Of a stretch of DNA of 34,590 bases, positions 17,581 through 25,086 are shown one piece after another (the stretch's first letter is position 1; each line of letters starts with the position of its first letter). Location of the stretch: the NCBI RefSeq assembly GCF_945952055.1, contig NZ_CAMFHB010000057.1:1-34590 (forward strand), in the 5' to 3' direction. Under the pieces are notes generated by a model. That model did no database searches and had not been told where the DNA came from. It saw only the letters and a list, made by a program, of their open reading frames with translations. Made by a program: the position numbers and the translations under genes. Origin of the DNA: an uncultured Alsobacter sp. Its GTDB lineage: Bacteria > Pseudomonadota > Alphaproteobacteria > Rhizobiales > Beijerinckiaceae.

Positions 17581-18546
17581 TCAGGGGGTTGGATTGGCGG
17601 GCGGCGCGGCGCCGCGGCGGGCGCGCCATCCGAAGATCGCGTCCGACATGCCGACGAGTGCGAAGAGCACCGCCGGCCAGCCGGGCATGATGAAGAAGAC
17701 GAGGTAGGCGGCGGTGAGGATGCCGCCGCGGCCGGCCAGGTTGCGCGTGACCACGTGGATCACCGCGAGGCCCTGGAGGCAGTAGGCCATCAGCAGCGCG
17801 GCCGCGACCGACCGGAAGAACAGGCCGGGGTAGCCCGAGAGCACGAGCGCGCCCGCGGCCGCGCCCCCGAAGGCGGCCAGTGCCCAGCCGGGCAGCGCGG
17901 TGTCCGGGATCGCCGGCCAGGGCCGCGGCAGCCGGCCGGAGGCCTTGACGATCCGCGCGGCCGTCCAGGCCAGGAGCACGCTCGTTCCGACGCTCAGGGC
18001 CGCGCTGATCGGCGGGGCGATGGTGGCGAACAGGCGGGCGAGATCCTCGACCTGCCGGGTGCGCGCATCGCCGGACACGCCTTCGAACGTGTTCGGGTTG
18101 ATCTGCTCGATGAGCAGGACGGCGCGCTCGAACGCCTTCACGAAGTTCGCGTAGTCCCCGCCGATCATGATCGCGCCGACGAGGGTCAGCGCGGCCGACA
18201 GGCTCACGATCCAGACGAGGAGACGTCCCAGCGGATACCACTCGACGGAGCCGTCGGGGTTGTTGCGGGCGAGCAGGCAGAGATAGGCGAACCACCAGGC
18301 CGGCAGCGCGACGCTGGCGGCGAAGACGAGGCCGACCGCGGGGGCGAAGGCGAGCGCCAGGATGCCTGAGCCCGTGGCCGCGGCGGCGAGCCCGGCGCGG
18401 TGATTCCAGCCGAGCGCGGCGAGGAGGATCGGCAGCGGCGCGACGAGGTACAGCAGGATGGCCAAGGGGTTCGCGGTGGTGATCACCGCGAAGAGAAGCG
18501 CGGACACGAACCCCGCGCCGGCACCGATGCCGAGAATGGAACCCAT
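17581..18546 (-). CDS. DUF2232 (YybS-like) multi-pass membrane protein
   Basis: 321 residues from the ATG at 18544-18546; the frame continues 17 codons upstream without hydrophobic start character. About eight hydrophobic segments cover nearly the whole length. It resembles DUF2232 proteins encoded between rpsR and rplI in Alphaproteobacteria. The function is not known. Position inside the S6-S18-L9 operon, 27 bases before rplI, is conserved in my recollection of the order and supports the family call. The last 15 residues are basic and proline-rich. Confidence 0.82.
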   Translation of the reverse strand: MGSILGIGAGAGFVSALLFAVITTANPLAILLYLVAPLPILLAALGWNHRAGLAAAATGSGILALAFAPAVGLVFAASVALPAWWFAYLCLLARNNPDGSVEWYPLGRLLVWIVSLSAALTLVGAIMIGGDYANFVKAFERAVLLIEQINPNTFEGVSGDARTRQVEDLARLFATIAPPISAALSVGTSVLLAWTAARIVKASGRLPRPWPAIPDTALPGWALAAFGGAAAGALVLSGYPGLFFRSVAAALLMAYCLQGLAVIHVVTRNLAGRGGILTAAYLVFFIMPGWPAVLFALVGMSDAIFGWRARRGAAPPANPTP

Positions 18547-18600
18547 CGTCGAGCTGTCCCGCTTCGAGCGGTTAGGGGAGGGACGTGCCCTTCCCAACCA

Positions 18601-18666
18601 AACCCGGCCTATGCCGGGCGACTGAACTGCGCATGCGAGGAAACGGGCGGAGCGTGGCTCCGCCCG
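18601..18666 (-). terminator. tandem hairpins after rpsR, possible attenuator
   Basis: Read on the minus strand, a perfect 10-bp stem CGGGCGGAGC / GCTCCGCCCG (18644-18666, three-base loop) begins seven bases past the rpsR stop and is followed by TTTCC. A second stem CCCGGC / GCCGGG (18603-18618) is followed by TTTGGTT. Both T tracts are short, so partial termination is more likely than a full stop. This would lower expression of the DUF2232 gene relative to S6 and S18. Confidence 0.55.
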
Positions 18667-18673
18667 GATCCGA

Positions 18674-18913
18674 TCAGGAGATCACGTAGGGCAGCAGGCC
18701 CAGGAAGCGGGCGCGCTTGATGGCCTGGGCCAGCTCGCGCTGCTTCTTGGCCGACACGGCCGTGATGCGGGACGGAACGATCTTGCCGCGCTCGGAGATG
18801 TAGCGCGAGAGAAGACGCGTGTCCTTGTAGTCGATCTTCGGCGCGTTCGGGCCGGAGAACGGGCAGGTCTTCCGACGACGGAAGAACGGGCGACGTGCAG
18901 CACCACCGGACAT
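18674..18913 (-). CDS. rpsR: 30S ribosomal protein S18
   Basis: 79 residues, the normal length. The signature [15 protein letters not shown], then [44 protein letters not shown] is unmistakable. S18 pairs with S6 on the 30S platform. The ATG shares one base (18913) with the rpsF stop (TGATG), coupling translation of the two partners. No ssb gene lies between them, unlike Firmicutes. Confidence 0.98.
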   Translation of the reverse strand: MSGGAARRPFFRRRKTCPFSGPNAPKIDYKDTRLLSRYISERGKIVPSRITAVSAKKQRELAQAIKRARFLGLLPYVIS

Positions 18914-19440
18914 CAGAGAGCCTCCTCCTGGGCGGGAGCGTCTTCACGACGCGGGCGGTCCGGACGCGGACCGTCGGGACGGGGACCACGGTCGCGGTCA
19001 CCGAAGCGGCCACCGCCGCCACCGCCGCCACCGAAGCCGCCACGGCCACCGCCGCCGCCGAAGCCACGGCCACCACCGCCGAAGCCGCGGTCACCACGAT
19101 CGTCACGATCGTCGCGGTCGCGCTTCTGCATCATCGCGGACGGACCTTCCTCGAGCTCCTCGACCCGGATGGTCATGAAGCGGAGGATGTCCTCGTTGAT
19201 GCCCATCTGGCGCTCCATCTCGGCCACGGCAGCCGCCGGAGCCTTGATGTTGAGAAGCGAGAAGTGGGCCTTGCGGTTCTTCTTGATGCGGAAGGCGAGG
19301 GACTTGACGCCCCAGTACTCGACCTTCTCGATCGTCCCGCCATTGGCTTCGATGACGGACTTGAACTGTTCCGTCATGGTCTCGACCTGCTGCGACGTCA
19401 CGTCCTGACGCGCCAGGTAGACATGCTCGTAAAGAGGCAT
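18913..19440 (-). CDS. rpsF: 30S ribosomal protein S6 with a long Gly/Arg-rich tail
   Basis: 175 residues from the ATG at 19438-19440; the frame upstream of it is the leader, not coding. Residues 1-100 are a normal S6 domain ([51 protein letters not shown]). From about 105 to 175 the protein becomes a low-complexity tail: an Asp/Arg block, a Gly-rich block with RGG/GFGG units (119-147), then Arg/Pro/Asp repeats and a short acidic end. E. coli S6 is 135 residues and its tail is modified with glutamate by RimK. The RGG-like tail is a likely RNA-binding disordered extension; its role is not known to me. Confidence 0.96.
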   Translation of the reverse strand: MPLYEHVYLARQDVTSQQVETMTEQFKSVIEANGGTIEKVEYWGVKSLAFRIKKNRKAHFSLLNIKAPAAAVAEMERQMGINEDILRFMTIRVEELEEGPSAMMQKRDRDDRDDRGDRGFGGGGRGFGGGGGRGGFGGGGGGGGRFGDRDRGPRPDGPRPDRPRREDAPAQEEAL

Positions 19441-19488
19441 TCCACGGCCTTTCGTTTCCAATTCGCATCCCATCCGGCGCGAAGCCCT

Positions 19489-19508
19489 TCGGGCCGCGAA
19501 AGGCCCGA
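19489..19508 (-). promoter_or_regulatory. leader hairpin upstream of rpsF
   Basis: On the minus strand TCGGGCC, a six-base loop TTTCGC, and GGCCCGA make a perfect 7-bp stem about 48 bases before the rpsF start. There is no T tract, so it is not a terminator. Many bacteria have an S6:S18-binding structure in the rpsF leader that represses the operon. This hairpin is a candidate by position only; the CCG-containing bulge typical of that motif was not identified. Confidence 0.35.
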
Positions 19509-19620
19509 GCGAACATTCCGAAGGCGGAGACACGGGAAGGCGGATCGGCGAGATCCTCCCGGCCTGACACACAGGCACGGGTCTTCCGTTCAGCCCCCAG
19601 CCGGATGCTGCGAAGCGCGC

Positions 19621-19649
19621 TGTGTAATATACGGCGTGCGGGGATGCAA
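19621..19649 (-). promoter_or_regulatory. candidate rpsF operon promoter
   Basis: On the minus strand TTGCAT (19644-19649) is followed 17 bases later by TACACA (19621-19626), inside the only AT-rich patch of this region (TATATTACACA). The -35 matches four of six consensus positions. The exact -10 register is uncertain, since TATATT (19626-19631) is a better hexamer but only 12 bases away. Transcription from here would give a leader of roughly 170 bases. Confidence 0.35.
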
Positions 19650-19662
19650 GCCGTTGGAGCGT

Positions 19663-19830
19663 GGCGGAGAGCGGAATAGGGAGTGGCGGGTAGCGAGTAG
19701 CGAATGGCGAGCACGGGCGGCGAACGGTGAACGCCCGAAGCCTCGGCCGCGGGGGAGCTTGACGGTTCCGCTTCGCCACTCGCCAGTTCCCCGCTCGCTA
19801 CTCGCCATTCGCTTATTCGCTACTGCCCCT
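19663..19830. repeat. degenerate GCGAGTAGCGAATGGC-type repeats in inverted orientation
   Basis: The left cluster (about 19663-19712) strings together units such as AGTGGCGGG, TAGCGAG, TAGCGAATGGCGAG. The right cluster (about 19771-19830) is the same wording on the other strand: CTTCGCCACTCGCC, CGCTCGCTACTCGCC, ATTCGCTTATTCGCTACTG. The units are 7-9 bases with drifting bases, so this is a simple-sequence-like tract capable of a long imperfect hairpin with a roughly 60-base loop. Similar tracts are scattered between genes in some Rhizobiales genomes. Confidence 0.7.
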
Positions 19831-19941
19831 TCGCTGCCCGCCGCCTTGAAGCGGCACGGCCCTTGGCTTGACTTCCCTTCCCGTTGCGTGCACCTCCCGC
19901 CCCCGCAGTTCGATGCGCGCAAACGGGGACGGGGACGCCGA

Positions 19942-20886
19942 ATGACCGCCGCTTTCACCTTTCCGGGACAGGGCAGCCAGGCCGTGGGCATGGGCAAGGC
20001 TCTCGCCGAGGCCTTCCCCGCCGCGCGTGCGGTGTTCGCCGAAGTGGACGACGCGCTCGGCCAGAAGCTGTCCGCGCTGATGTTCGAGGGGCCGGAAGCC
20101 GACCTCACGCTGACGGCCAACGCGCAGCCGGCCCTGATGGCCGTGAGCCTCGCGGTCGTGCGGGTGCTCGAGGCCGAGGCGGGCCTGGATCTGGCTCGCG
20201 ACGCGCGCTTCGTGGCCGGGCATTCGCTCGGCGAATATTCGGCGCTCGCCGCGGCGGGCACCTTCTCCATCGCCGATACGGCGCGGCTTCTGCGGATCCG
20301 CGGCAACGCCATGCAGGCCGCCGTCCCGCCGGGGCAGGGCGCCATGGCCGCGCTGCTGGGCCTGGACTTCGACGCCGCCGCCGCGGCTGCGGCCGAGGCC
20401 GCCCAGGGCGAGGTCTGCCAGGCCGCCAACGACAACGGCGGCGGGCAGGTGGTCGTGTCGGGAAGCAAGGCCGCCGTCGAGCGCGCCTGCGAGATCGCCA
20501 AGGGCAAGGGCGCGCGGCGCGCGGTGCTCCTGCCGGTGTCGGCGCCCTTCCACTGCGCCCTGATGCAGCCGGCGGCGGACGCCATGGCCGAGGCGCTGGG
20601 CAAGGTGGCGATCCACGCTCCGAAGGTGCCGGTCGTGGCCAACGTCCATGCCGCTCCGCTCACTGACCCGGCGGCGATCCGCCAGTCGCTCGTGGCCCAG
20701 GTGACGGGGACCGTGCGGTGGCGCGAGTGCGTCGCGTACATGGCCGGCCAGGGCGTCACCACCTTCTATGAACTCGGCTCCGGCAAGGTGCTGACCGGCC
20801 TCGTCCGCCGCATCGCCGAGGGTGCCGAGGGCGTCGCCGTCGGCACGCCGGACGACGTCGCCGCCTTCAAGTCCCGCAACGCCTGA
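19942..20886 (+). CDS. fabD: malonyl-CoA:ACP transacylase
   Basis: 314 residues from the ATG at 19942; the frame is open far upstream but only through the intergenic region and rpsF antisense. It loads malonate from CoA onto ACP for fatty-acid synthesis. The nucleophile is Ser95 in GHSLGEYSA, the catalytic histidine is His204 in PVSAPFHCALM, and the N-terminal FPGQGSQAVGMG is the family signature. It is first in fabD-fabG-acpP-fabF, with fabG 16 bases downstream. Confidence 0.97.
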   Translation: MTAAFTFPGQGSQAVGMGKALAEAFPAARAVFAEVDDALGQKLSALMFEGPEADLTLTANAQPALMAVSLAVVRVLEAEAGLDLARDARFVAGHSLGEYSALAAAGTFSIADTARLLRIRGNAMQAAVPPGQGAMAALLGLDFDAAAAAAAEAAQGEVCQAANDNGGGQVVVSGSKAAVERACEIAKGKGARRAVLLPVSAPFHCALMQPAADAMAEALGKVAIHAPKVPVVANVHAAPLTDPAAIRQSLVAQVTGTVRWRECVAYMAGQGVTTFYELGSGKVLTGLVRRIAEGAEGVAVGTPDDVAAFKSRNA

Positions 20887-20902
20887 GCGCGAGGAGACAT
20901 CC

Positions 20903-21640
20903 ATGTTCGATCTGAACGGCAAGACGGCGCTGGTGACGGGCGCCAGCGGCGGGATCGGCGGCGCGGTGGCGCGCTCGCTCCACGCCCAGGGCGCCACGGT
21001 CGGCATTTCCGGCACGCGGGTCGAGGCGCTGCAGGGGCTGGCGGCCGAGCTCGGCGAGCGCGTGCACATCCTGCCGGCCAACCTGTCGGACAAGGAGTCG
21101 GTCGAGGCGCTCGTGCCGGCCGCCGAGGCCGCCATGGGGCAGCTCGACATCCTGGTGAACAATGCCGGGGTGACGCGGGACAACCTGTTCCTGCGAATGA
21201 AGGACGACGAGTGGGACACGGTCATCCGGGTGAACCTGGAAGCCTCGTTCCGCCTGATGCGCGCCGCCGTGAAGGGCATGATGCGCCGCCGCTACGGGCG
21301 CATCGTGTCGGTCGTCTCGGTGGTCGGCACCACGGGCAATGCCGGGCAGGGCAACTACGCCGCCTCCAAGGCCGGGCTCGTGGGCATGTCCAAGTCGCTG
21401 GCGGCCGAGGTGGCCAGCCGCAACATCACCGTCAACTGCGTGGCCCCGGGCTTCATCGAGACGGCGATGACCGACGTGCTGAACGAGAAGCAGAAAGAAT
21501 CGATCCTGGGCAGCGTGCCCATGGGCCGGCTGGGGAGCGGTGCGGACATCGCCGCCGCGGTGGTCTATCTCGCCAGCCAGGAAGCGTCCTACGTGACGGG
21601 GCAGACACTCCACGTCAACGGTGGAATGGCAATGATCTGA
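20903..21640 (+). CDS. fabG: 3-oxoacyl-[ACP] reductase
   Basis: 245 residues from the ATG at 20903, with GAGGAGA upstream. It reduces 3-ketoacyl-ACP with NADPH. The cofactor motif TGASGGIG is at 12-19, NNAGVTRD at 86-93, and the catalytic triad is Ser139 (SVVGTTGN), Tyr152 and Lys156 (NYAASK). The C-terminus [12 protein letters not shown] is typical of true FabG rather than a general SDR, as is its position between fabD and acpP. Confidence 0.97.
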   Translation: MFDLNGKTALVTGASGGIGGAVARSLHAQGATVGISGTRVEALQGLAAELGERVHILPANLSDKESVEALVPAAEAAMGQLDILVNNAGVTRDNLFLRMKDDEWDTVIRVNLEASFRLMRAAVKGMMRRRYGRIVSVVSVVGTTGNAGQGNYAASKAGLVGMSKSLAAEVASRNITVNCVAPGFIETAMTDVLNEKQKESILGSVPMGRLGSGADIAAAVVYLASQEASYVTGQTLHVNGGMAMI

Positions 21641-21739
21641 ATACGTTAGGCGATTGTGTCGAAGTCCCGTCGCCGCCGCGCCGGGCACTCGCCATCCCTA
21701 ACAAAGTGTGTTACCAACCCCGAACGTCCTTTGGGGGGC

Positions 21740-21768
21740 TTGACGGCACCATCCGCAGCGGCGTTTTG
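21740..21768 (+). promoter_or_regulatory. possible acpP promoter
   Basis: TTGACG (21740-21745) and GTTTTG (21763-21768) are 17 bases apart in the 272-base gap between fabG and acpP. The -35 is good, the -10 poor. A separate promoter is expected because ACP is needed in great excess over the other enzymes. The rest of the gap (21641-21912) shows no gene or clear RNA structure. Confidence 0.3.
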
Positions 21769-21912
21769 GGGAAGCGGAAGGGGAGCCCGGACGACAGGTC
21801 TTCCCGTCGATGCCCTGGGATCATCCACCCGGCCGCGAGGCAGGGACAGCTTCCAACGACAGACCGTGCCGGGTATTGGCTCCCGGTCCTTGAGTATGAA
21901 CGAGGTTCAGAT

Positions 21913-22149
21913 ATGAGCGACATCGCCGCCCGCGTGAAGAAGATCGTCGTCGAGCATCTCGGGGTTGAGCCCGAGAAGGTCGTGGACAGCGCGAATTTCA
22001 TCGACGACCTGGGCGCGGACAGCCTCGACACGGTCGAGCTGGTGATGGCCTTCGAAGAAGAGTTCTCCGTCGAGATCCCGGACGACGCCGCCGAGACGAT
22101 CCGCACCGTCGGCGACGCCGTGAGCTTCCTCGAAAAGAAGGCGGCCTGA
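21913..22149 (+). CDS. acpP: acyl carrier protein
   Basis: 78 residues, acidic. The phosphopantetheine attachment serine is Ser37 in [13 protein letters not shown]. The N-terminal helix [18 protein letters not shown] and the C-terminal [11 protein letters not shown] are standard. The frame extends upstream through fabG antiparallel coding space, but the ATG at 21913 is the family start. It carries growing acyl chains for fatty-acid and lipid A synthesis. It sits between fabG and fabF. Confidence 0.98.
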   Translation: MSDIAARVKKIVVEHLGVEPEKVVDSANFIDDLGADSLDTVELVMAFEEEFSVEIPDDAAETIRTVGDAVSFLEKKAA

Positions 22150-22168
22150 CCGGTTTCGGTCGGCCTTT
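22143..22168 (+). terminator. weak hairpin at the acpP stop, possible partial terminator
   Basis: GGCCTGACCG, loop GTTT, CGGTCGGCC form a nine-pair stem with one bulged T, overlapping the acpP stop codon and followed by only three T residues. It could let some transcripts end after acpP while others continue into fabF 45 bases on. Confidence 0.4.
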
Positions 22169-22194
22169 CCGGTTCATTGGCGGAAACCTGAAGC

Positions 22195-23460
22195 ATGCGG
22201 CGCGTCGTCGTCACGGGCCTTGGCATGGTGTCCCCGCTCGGTTGCGGTGTCGACATCACCTGGGAGCGGTTGCTCGCGGGCCAAAGCGGAGCTGGCAGAA
22301 TCCAGGGCATGGAGATCGACGATCTCCCTGCCAAGGTTGCCTGCCAGGTCAAGCGTGGCGACGGCAGCGACGGCACCTTCAATTCCGACCAATGGATGGA
22401 TCCCAAGGACCAGCGCAAGGTCGACGATTTCATCGTCTTCGGGGTGGCCGCGGCCACCCAGGCGCTGCGGGACGCGGGCTGGAAGCCCACGACCTATGAG
22501 GAGCAGACCTCGACGGGCGTGCTCATCGGGTCGGGCATCGGCGGCATCGGTGGCATCTACGATGCCTCGATCACGCTGGCCGAGAAGGGCCCGCGGCGCA
22601 TCTCCCCCTTCTTCATTCCCGGACGCCTGATCAACCTCGTGTCCGGCTACGTCTCGATCGAGCACGGCCTCAAGGGGCCGAACCACTCGGTCGTCACCGC
22701 CTGCTCGACCGGCGCCCACGCCATTGGCGACGCGTCCCGGCTGATCGCTCTCGGCGATGCCGACGTGATGGTCGCGGGCGGCGCCGAAAGCCCCATCAAC
22801 AGGCTGTCGCTCGCCGGCTTCTCGGCCTGCCGGGCGCTGTCGACCGGCTTCAACGACGAGCCCACCCGAGCCTCGCGCCCCTACGACAAGGACCGCGACG
22901 GTTTCGTGATGGGCGAGGGCGCCGGCGTGGTGGTGCTCGAGGAACTGGAGCATGCCAAGGCCCGCGGCGCGCGCATCTATGCCGAGGTGATCGGTTACGG
23001 CCTGTCGGGCGACGCCTACCACATCACCTCGCCGTCCGAGGACGGCGACGGGGCCTATCGCTGCATGGCGGCCGCGCTGAAGCGGGCCGGCATCTCGGCG
23101 GCGGACATCGACTACATCAACGCCCATGGCACCTCGACGCCGCTCGGCGACGAGATCGAGCTCAAGGCGGTGGAGCGGCTCGTCGGCAATGCCGCGGCGG
23201 ACCTCGTGATGTCGTCGACCAAGTCGTCGGTCGGCCACCTCTTGGGCGCTGCCGGCGCGATCGAGGCGATCTTCTCGATCCTGGCCATCCGCGACGGCGT
23301 GGCGCCCGCGACGCTGAACCTCGACAATCCGTCGGTCGACACGCCGGTGGACCTGGTCCCGCATACCCCGCGCAAGCGGACGATCGACGTGGCGCTGTCG
23401 AATTCCTTCGGATTCGGCGGTACTAATGCCTCCGTCGTGTTCCGCAGGCTGGCGGCCTGA
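22195..23460 (+). CDS. fabF: 3-oxoacyl-[ACP] synthase II
   Basis: 421 residues. This condensing enzyme elongates acyl-ACP with malonyl-ACP. The Cys-His-His triad is Cys170 (VVTACSTGAHAIG), His311 (INAHGTSTPLGD) and His348 (SSTKSSVGHLLGAAG), with Lys343 in the last motif. SNSFGFGGTNASVVF near the C-terminus is the KAS glycine-rich loop. The N-terminus RRVVVTGLGMVSPLG supports the ATG at 22195. It is the last clear fatty-acid gene of the cluster; mltG follows after 101 bases. Confidence 0.98.
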   Translation: MRRVVVTGLGMVSPLGCGVDITWERLLAGQSGAGRIQGMEIDDLPAKVACQVKRGDGSDGTFNSDQWMDPKDQRKVDDFIVFGVAAATQALRDAGWKPTTYEEQTSTGVLIGSGIGGIGGIYDASITLAEKGPRRISPFFIPGRLINLVSGYVSIEHGLKGPNHSVVTACSTGAHAIGDASRLIALGDADVMVAGGAESPINRLSLAGFSACRALSTGFNDEPTRASRPYDKDRDGFVMGEGAGVVVLEELEHAKARGARIYAEVIGYGLSGDAYHITSPSEDGDGAYRCMAAALKRAGISAADIDYINAHGTSTPLGDEIELKAVERLVGNAAADLVMSSTKSSVGHLLGAAGAIEAIFSILAIRDGVAPATLNLDNPSVDTPVDLVPHTPRKRTIDVALSNSFGFGGTNASVVFRRLAA

Positions 23461-23561
23461 GGATCGATCCCCATCTTCGCCACATTCGGCGGTAGGGTGC
23501 GGGACCTTCTTCGGTCCGTGCGCCAGCCGGTCTCAGACACTCAGGCGCTCGAGCAGGACGA

Positions 23562-25001
23562 ATGGCCCAGTCGCAAGAGCCCCAGACACCGCCCCCGCCG
23601 AAGCCGTCACGCGGCCTGATGGGCCGCATCGTTCCCCGTTCGCCCACGGAAGCGATCCAGCCGGTGGCCGCGCCGCCGCCGCCGCCCGTCGAGCGCCGCC
23701 GTCGCCCGGTCATCAACTTCATCAGCGGGTTCCTGTCGCTGGTCATGGTCCTCGCGCTGGTCGCGGGCGGTGGACTCTTCGTCGGCAAGGTCCAGTACTT
23801 CGCACCCGGCCCGCTCGGCCGCGACAAGGTCGTCACCGTCAAGGGCGGCACGACGGACGTGGCGGAGCAGCTGCAGCGGGAAGGGGTGATCGAGCACTAC
23901 TACCTCTTCCTGGCGGGCCTCCACATGCTGGGCAAGGCCTCGCAAATCAAGGCCGGCGAGTACCAGTTCAAGGAGAAGGCCAGCCTCAACGACGTGGTGG
24001 AGACCCTCGTCGAGGGCAAGGCGATCCTGCACGCCGTCACCATCCCCGAGGGGCTGACGAGCCAGCAGATCGTCGACCGCCTGCGCGAGAACGACGTGCT
24101 GGTCGGCGAGGTCGGCGAGATCCCCAAGGAGGGATCGCTTCTCCCGGAGACCTACAAGTTCACGCGCGGCATGACCCGCGCCCAGCTGATCGAGAGGATG
24201 CAGCAGGATCAGGCGCGCGTCATGCGCGAGGTCTGGAACCGCCGCCAGGCCGACCTTCCGGTCAAGACGCCGCAGGAGATGCTCGTCCTCGCCTCGATCG
24301 TGGAGAAGGAGACGGGCAAGGCGGACGAAAGGTCCCGCGTTGCCGGGGTTTTCATCAACCGGCTCAACCGGAACATGAAGCTCCAGTCCGATCCCACGAT
24401 CGTCTACGGGCTCGTCGGCGGGAAGGGCACCCTGGGCCGCGGCATCCTGCGCAGCGAGATCGACCAGGCGACGCCCTACAACACCTATGTGATCCCCGGG
24501 CTTCCGCCAGGGCCGATCAGCAATCCCGGCCGCGCCGCGCTGGAAGCCGTCGCCAACCCGTCCCGGACGCGCGAGCTCTACTTCGTGGCCGACGGCACGG
24601 GCGGGCACGTCTTCGCCGACACGCTCGAGCAGCACAACCGCAACGTCGTGCGGTGGCGCCAGATCGAGGGCGACCGCCGCGACGCCGCTCCGGTCGATCT
24701 TCCGGCCACCGCGCCGCCCTCGCCGGCGCGTGCGCTGGCGGAGGATCCGCCGCCGGCCACCACCCCCGGGGCACCTCTCGCCCCGTCGATCGCGCCCGGC
24801 CAGCCGGGCGGCAAGCGGTCGCCCCAGACCCAGGCGCCCGCGCCCCAGCAGGGGCAGCAGCCCGGCCTGAGGCAGGGCCTGGGTCCCCTGTCCGGAAACC
24901 GCGGCAATCTCGACGCGGTGGCGGGGACGCCGAAAGATCCGCTGGCCAACAAGACCTTCGACCTCAACTCCCCGAAAACCGTTCCGGCTCTTCCCCGGTG
25001 A
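23562..25001 (+). CDS. mltG: endolytic peptidoglycan transglycosylase MltG
   Basis: 479 residues, longer than the roughly 340 of E. coli. A proline-rich cytoplasmic N-terminus (1-48) is followed by one transmembrane helix (about 51-75). A LysM-like subdomain follows (KGGTTDVAEQLQREGVI, ITIPEGLT-type region), then the YceG/MltG catalytic domain with IVEKET at 246-251 containing the catalytic glutamate, and LQSDPTIVYGL and YNTYVIPGLPPGPISNPG. Residues from about 378 form a Pro/Ala/Gln-rich, probably disordered tail. MltG cuts nascent glycan strands and sets their length. The fabF-mltG neighbourhood is common in Proteobacteria. Confidence 0.95.
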   Translation: MAQSQEPQTPPPPKPSRGLMGRIVPRSPTEAIQPVAAPPPPPVERRRRPVINFISGFLSLVMVLALVAGGGLFVGKVQYFAPGPLGRDKVVTVKGGTTDVAEQLQREGVIEHYYLFLAGLHMLGKASQIKAGEYQFKEKASLNDVVETLVEGKAILHAVTIPEGLTSQQIVDRLRENDVLVGEVGEIPKEGSLLPETYKFTRGMTRAQLIERMQQDQARVMREVWNRRQADLPVKTPQEMLVLASIVEKETGKADERSRVAGVFINRLNRNMKLQSDPTIVYGLVGGKGTLGRGILRSEIDQATPYNTYVIPGLPPGPISNPGRAALEAVANPSRTRELYFVADGTGGHVFADTLEQHNRNVVRWRQIEGDRRDAAPVDLPATAPPSPARALAEDPPPATTPGAPLAPSIAPGQPGGKRSPQTQAPAPQQGQQPGLRQGLGPLSGNRGNLDAVAGTPKDPLANKTFDLNSPKTVPALPR

Positions 25002-25014
25002 CCGGCGGGAGCGT

Positions 25015-25048
25015 GGCGCTTGATGCGCCGCGCTGCTGGGCCTAAAGC
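25015..25048 (+). promoter_or_regulatory. candidate promoter of yicC-gmk
   Basis: TTGATG (25020-25025) and TAAAGC (25043-25048) are 17 bases apart, placing a start about 30 bases before the yicC ATG. The -35 is embedded in a small palindrome GGCGC-TTGAT-GCGCC (25015-25029), which could be an operator or a weak terminator of mltG. Confidence 0.4.
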
Positions 25049-25086
25049 TGTCGACCCTTCGCAGATTGCTCTCGGGAAGCGCGAAA

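Larger units (their letters stand above)
19441..19941. other. 501-base divergent intergenic region, rpsF / fabD
   Basis: From the rpsF side it holds a leader with a hairpin (19489-19508), a candidate promoter (19621-19649), then an inverted pair of degenerate short repeats (19663-19830), and on the fabD side a TTGACT (19868-19873) that could be a -35 box but has no good -10 partner. The frames read through this region by the longer versions of both neighbours look non-coding: they are basic, low in structure and interrupted in homology. Confidence 0.55.

Noticed and set aside
18940-19130. Repetitive DNA that might be a minisatellite or CRISPR-like array
   Set aside because: It encodes the Gly/Arg tail of S6 in frame; there are no regular spacers or identical repeats of fixed length.
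18895-19941. 349-codon N-terminal extension of fabD through the rpsF antisense and the intergenic repeats
   Set aside because: FabD proteins begin at the FPGQGSQ motif as placed; the extension is low-complexity Thr/Ala/Glu from the antisense of the S6 glycine tail.
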